Source: Kiritimatiellia bacterium
GTDB lineage: Bacteria > Verrucomicrobiota > Kiritimatiellia > RFP12 > UBA1067
Direction: 5' to 3'
Length of the DNA: 32,803 nucleotides
Assembly (NCBI GenBank): GCA_017450695.1
Contig: JAFSTA010000277.1
Span: 1 to 32,803 of the forward strand
Shown here one piece after another: positions 30,568 to 32,803 of this stretch (position 1 is the stretch's first letter; each line of letters opens with the position of its first letter). Both the position numbers and the translations under genes were made by a program. The notes under the pieces are model-generated. The model saw only the letters and a list, made by a program, of their open reading frames with translations, was not told the origin of the DNA and searched no databases.

Positions 30568-31671
30568 TCACTTTTTAAGTAAAAATAAATACTCTTGATT
30601 CTGGACATCACTATTGATCCACTCATTCGTCCATCGCATATCAGCCATGACATTTTTCTTGTAGTCGATTGCCTTCATAGTCTCTATTGTACCATTAGAA
30701 GAAAGCGAATCCATCAATTCTTGCTTAGTCGCCCGACCGCCAGAACTATATGACAATAATACATAATCGGACTGAACTTCGCGTATCAAACGATCGATTG
30801 CATCAATCGCAATGTAACGTCCCTGAGCGTCCTTTCGATATTCTTCAAATAAAGATGAGCAACATTCATCTCGTGAGTCTTCTCTGCGACCAGCTTTACC
30901 GAACAACCGTGGCCTATCATTAAGAACCACGGTTTTCCACAGATGATAATAGGCGCCATATCTCACGCGGCTTGGCGGCATCTTCTCATTGTTTGATCCA
31001 TACGGGGGATCAAAATAAGCAGCGTCAAACGATCTTCCTTGGATCGCATTAAATATATCCATCCGCAAGACCGTATGCGCTAATTGATCTGTCTCGAATC
31101 GCCTTGGAAGACGCAAGTTCATTTTATTAAATGAACGCGGAGACCAATTATTCAAATAAGCCGCATAATGTCCCAATGTACTATCAACGGAATCCAGGGC
31201 AAAGATTAAACTCGACAAAACGACACACTTGTCCTCCCAGTCCAGAGACAATTCGTCTATGCGGTTTCTAATGGCATCGAGTCGTTCAGTATTATGGCGC
31301 TGAAAGGGCTTTTTAACTTCATTAACACCACCTCCATAATTTTCGGTAAACCACCCGCAGACACCTGGTAGAGCATTCAACTCTTGGAGTATCTTTTCGT
31401 AGAAAGCATTTTCCTTGCTTGACTTTAAGTAACATGTAGCAAATACCTGAGACCATTCCGAAATGTCATTAGCCGTGACGGACATCCCTATCTGAGCAAA
31501 TGCCTGGGACACGCGTGTCGTGCCGGAAAAGCCGTCCAAGACCGTGCGAAATCCTTTGTGTCCAATTATATCAAGGATATACGGAATGAGTTTTAACTTT
31601 GATCCCGCATACTTGATACCCTCTGTACGAGGCGTTGGAATCTCGCTCTCTAATTTAAACTCCTCAAACAT
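30568..31671 (-). CDS. Adenine-specific DNA methyltransferase (D12 class), modification subunit
   Basis: The 367-residue protein should methylate adenine N6 in a specific DNA site and protect it from the partner nuclease. The motif order is that of the Dam-like D12 class: KYAGSK (20-25, motif X, SAM binding), DGFSGTTRV (46-54, motif I) and DPPY (221-224, motif IV catalytic). The block RYGAYYHLWKTVVLNDRP and GKAGRREDSRD follow. The recognition site cannot be inferred. The start is ATG 31671, sharing one base with the stop of the nuclease gene (TGATG); GTG 31674 is an alternative. The gene is visibly richer in A and T than the rest of the window, which suggests transfer together with its partner. 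Confidence 0.88.
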   Translation of the reverse strand: MFEEFKLESEIPTPRTEGIKYAGSKLKLIPYILDIIGHKGFRTVLDGFSGTTRVSQAFAQIGMSVTANDISEWSQVFATCYLKSSKENAFYEKILQELNALPGVCGWFTENYGGGVNEVKKPFQRHNTERLDAIRNRIDELSLDWEDKCVVLSSLIFALDSVDSTLGHYAAYLNNWSPRSFNKMNLRLPRRFETDQLAHTVLRMDIFNAIQGRSFDAAYFDPPYGSNNEKMPPSRVRYGAYYHLWKTVVLNDRPRLFGKAGRREDSRDECCSSLFEEYRKDAQGRYIAIDAIDRLIREVQSDYVLLSYSSGGRATKQELMDSLSSNGTIETMKAIDYKKNVMADMRWTNEWINSDVQNQEYLFLLKK

Positions 31672-32549
31672 CACATGACTTTCAATGAGTCAATTCCTTC
31701 CTGCAAGATATCACAGGATAGCTGATGCGCCTTCACAGTACTGTTCAAGGCCAATGAAAACAATTTCACTAACACTAGATTGTGAGAATAGTCAATCCAA
31801 CCATTTGTCAAACTTACAAAAAAATCTTTGGCGTTCTCCGTATGAGTCCAAAATCCACGCTGCAGAGCATTGGCAGCCTTACCACCATACCGCACCTCAC
31901 AAAGATAACGGTTGTCATGCGTAAGAAATATGAAAACTGGATGTGAACGCCCCTTGCCAACAACAACTGTGCCTTTTTCGTCGTCAAAGCGTTGACCAGC
32001 ATCGACAAAAAGGATTTTCGACGTTTCTCTAACAACTCGTTGGTAATCAAAAAGAACTATATTACACTGTTTCTGAACTTCCCGATAGATAAGTGGCAAA
32101 ACATTAAGATGTTCAAGCTTCTGAAAAGGTTGCGACGAGAATATAGTGGACAACTGTCGCGTCTTTACAATCTGCTTTCCGACATTCAAAAGCAGAGGAA
32201 AGAGTTCTCCATCCTTATCAGTTGACAACTGTAATGGACCATCTCCATAGGCTTTCAAACTAATCGGGATTTTTCTTAAAGTTCGTTCGTGTGTGACTAA
32301 AATATCTTCTTCGTGTTCCTTTGCTCTAAACAAATCTTTACCTACATGCTCACTCTTGTAATTATACATGAACTGATTAATAAACTCAGAAATTGCAATC
32401 TCCGCTAAATCACCATGCGTCTTGTTGCCAATGATCCGCATAGTAAACACATTTGAAAGCGTATTCACTATCGCCTTATGATTTTTGCTCGCTAGAAGCA
32501 TAAAATTATAGCAAAAATCTTGAAAAGCATTTGAATTATTGTCATTCAT
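31671..32549 (-). CDS. Putative type II restriction endonuclease
   Basis: No family was recognised by sequence, but the position directly before and coupled to a DNA methyltransferase makes a restriction nuclease the best reading. Residues 40-105 offer a candidate PD-(D/E)xK-type site: GDLAE (46-50), EEDILV (80-85) and the SLKAYG lysine at 99. The 292-residue length is normal for type II enzymes. No helicase, methylation or membrane region is seen. ATG 32549 is used; it has only a weak upstream GTGGA, and an in-frame GTG at 32570 is an alternative. One line of the gene (32281-32340) is 21 of 60 G+C, against 32 of 60 in the flanking gene end (32641-32700). It precedes the methyltransferase and no controller gene is present. 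Confidence 0.6.
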   Translation of the reverse strand: MNDNNSNAFQDFCYNFMLLASKNHKAIVNTLSNVFTMRIIGNKTHGDLAEIAISEFINQFMYNYKSEHVGKDLFRAKEHEEDILVTHERTLRKIPISLKAYGDGPLQLSTDKDGELFPLLLNVGKQIVKTRQLSTIFSSQPFQKLEHLNVLPLIYREVQKQCNIVLFDYQRVVRETSKILFVDAGQRFDDEKGTVVVGKGRSHPVFIFLTHDNRYLCEVRYGGKAANALQRGFWTHTENAKDFFVSLTNGWIDYSHNLVLVKLFSLALNSTVKAHQLSCDILQEGIDSLKVM

Positions 32550-32568
32550 ATACAATCCACAAGTTAAC

Positions 32569-32597
32569 ACCTGTGACGGCAGGATGCCGCCACAGGT
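32569..32597. repeat. Thirteen-bp hairpin with TTTT, at the right edge of the module
   Basis: ACCTGTGACGGCA (32569-32581) and TGCCGCCACAGGT (32585-32597) pair with one mismatch around GGA, followed by T residues on the plus strand. The core CGGCA-N3-TGCCG is a variant of the hairpin family at 309-328 and elsewhere. On the minus strand it lies 48 nt after the stop of the partial gene, so it may end that transcript and it directly precedes the nuclease gene. Confidence 0.6.
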
Positions 32598-32603
32598 TTT
32601 GGG

Positions 32604-32636
32604 GGAACACCCGCCACATGATTGAGCGGGCGTTCC
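32604..32636. repeat. Hairpin GGAACACCCGC / GCGGGCGTTCC downstream of the partial gene
   Basis: Arms 32604-32614 and 32626-32636 pair with a single A-C or G-T position around an 11-nt loop. The right arm and following bases, GGGCGTTCCTGCG, recur at 12169-12181 next to a similar imperfect hairpin. It starts nine bases after the stop of the partial gene on the minus strand. Confidence 0.5.
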
Positions 32637-32644
32637 TGCGAATT

Positions 32645-32803
32645 TTACAGCGTGGGGAGGGAGGCAAGCTCGGTGAGGAGCTTGTAGTTCTCCTTGAAGC
32701 CGGCCTCGGCCCTCTCGAGCATCGCCTTGGCCTGTTCGGGGCCGGCGATCTTCACGAGCTGGCGGAAGCGGTTCTCGCCGAGTTCCTTCGAGACCGCGTT
32801 CGC
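32645..32803 (-). CDS. C-terminal end of a gene, resembling pyruvate:ferredoxin oxidoreductase
   Basis: Only the last 52 codons and TAA lie in the window; the 5' part is beyond the edge. The translation, with NRFRQLVKIAGPEQAKAMLE and FKENYKLLTELASLPTL, has the pattern of the extreme C-terminus of NifJ-type pyruvate:ferredoxin (flavodoxin) oxidoreductases, where a helical tail with F-x-x-L, an A-x-x-L and a terminal K-x-x-Y segment is usual. This rests on memory of the family pattern, not on alignment. If right, it indicates anaerobic pyruvate metabolism. Base composition returns to that of the main chromosome here, unlike the neighbouring module. Confidence 0.45.
   Translation of the reverse strand, partial: ANAVSKELGENRFRQLVKIAGPEQAKAMLERAEAGFKENYKLLTELASLPTL

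Noticed and set aside
30317-30598. A 93-codon plus-strand gene
   Set aside because: It reads through the intergenic repeats and hairpins and ends inside the methyltransferase gene; there is no ribosome binding site.
30440-32640. Insertion sequence or integrase-borne island around the restriction-modification genes
   Set aside because: No transposase, integrase, terminal inverted repeats or target duplications could be found.

Overview
The window reads as chromosomal DNA of a Gram-negative, probably anaerobic member of the Verrucomicrobiota/Lentisphaerota/Kiritimatiellota side of the PVC group. This is an inference from gene content. There is an lpxK for lipid A and an lgt. There are several large secreted carbohydrate-active proteins (a DUF4838 protein, a GH78-like protein and a LamG/beta-strand-repeat giant), a type well known from that group. 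A C-terminal fragment resembling pyruvate:ferredoxin oxidoreductase lies at the right edge. No rRNA, tRNA, CRISPR array, integrase or insertion sequence was seen.

Layout. 1-693 is non-coding and carries hairpins and short repeats. 694-1671 (-) is a Tat-exported metallophosphoesterase. 2073-5253 (+) is a compact ribH-nusB-rnr operon behind a clear sigma-70-type promoter. 5378-5773 (-) is a DUF4186 protein. 5830-11289 (-) is an 1819-residue secreted beta-strand-repeat protein. 11627-14552 (+) holds a lipoprotein, a zinc-ribbon protein, a ThiH-type radical SAM enzyme and a SpoU methyltransferase. 14692-19550 (-) is a tightly packed tpiA-lpxK-lgt-uvrB operon. 19764-23098 (-) is nadA followed by a GH78-like secreted protein. 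23192-23950 (+) is a polytopic membrane protein whose promoter overlaps the nadA promoter. 24070-26370 (-) and 26851-30084 (+) are two divergent secreted proteins of likely glycan metabolism. 30568-32549 (-) is an AT-rich two-gene module, a putative restriction endonuclease plus an adenine DNA methyltransferase, that looks horizontally acquired. 32645-32803 (-) is the partial gene at the edge.

How it works together. Housekeeping operons (riboflavin/RNA metabolism; glycolysis/lipid A/lipoprotein maturation/DNA repair; NAD synthesis) alternate with surface and secreted polysaccharide-handling genes. At least seven promoters with 17- or 18-nt spacers can be read directly, and start codons mostly have good AGGAG-type ribosome binding sites.

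The least ordinary feature is the intergenic DNA. It is built from a small vocabulary of short repeated words and perfect hairpins. There is a tandem array of hairpins whose arms change sequence together (14561-14622). There is a composite 3'-end element (tandem words, then a GTCTT box, then a hairpin with core GCGGCA-N4-TGCCGC) found just after stop codons of several minus-strand genes. Repeat words supply the last codons and the stop codon of at least two proteins. The restriction-modification module is flanked by the same sort of hairpins. These repeats are the best candidates for an undescribed system; their function is unknown.
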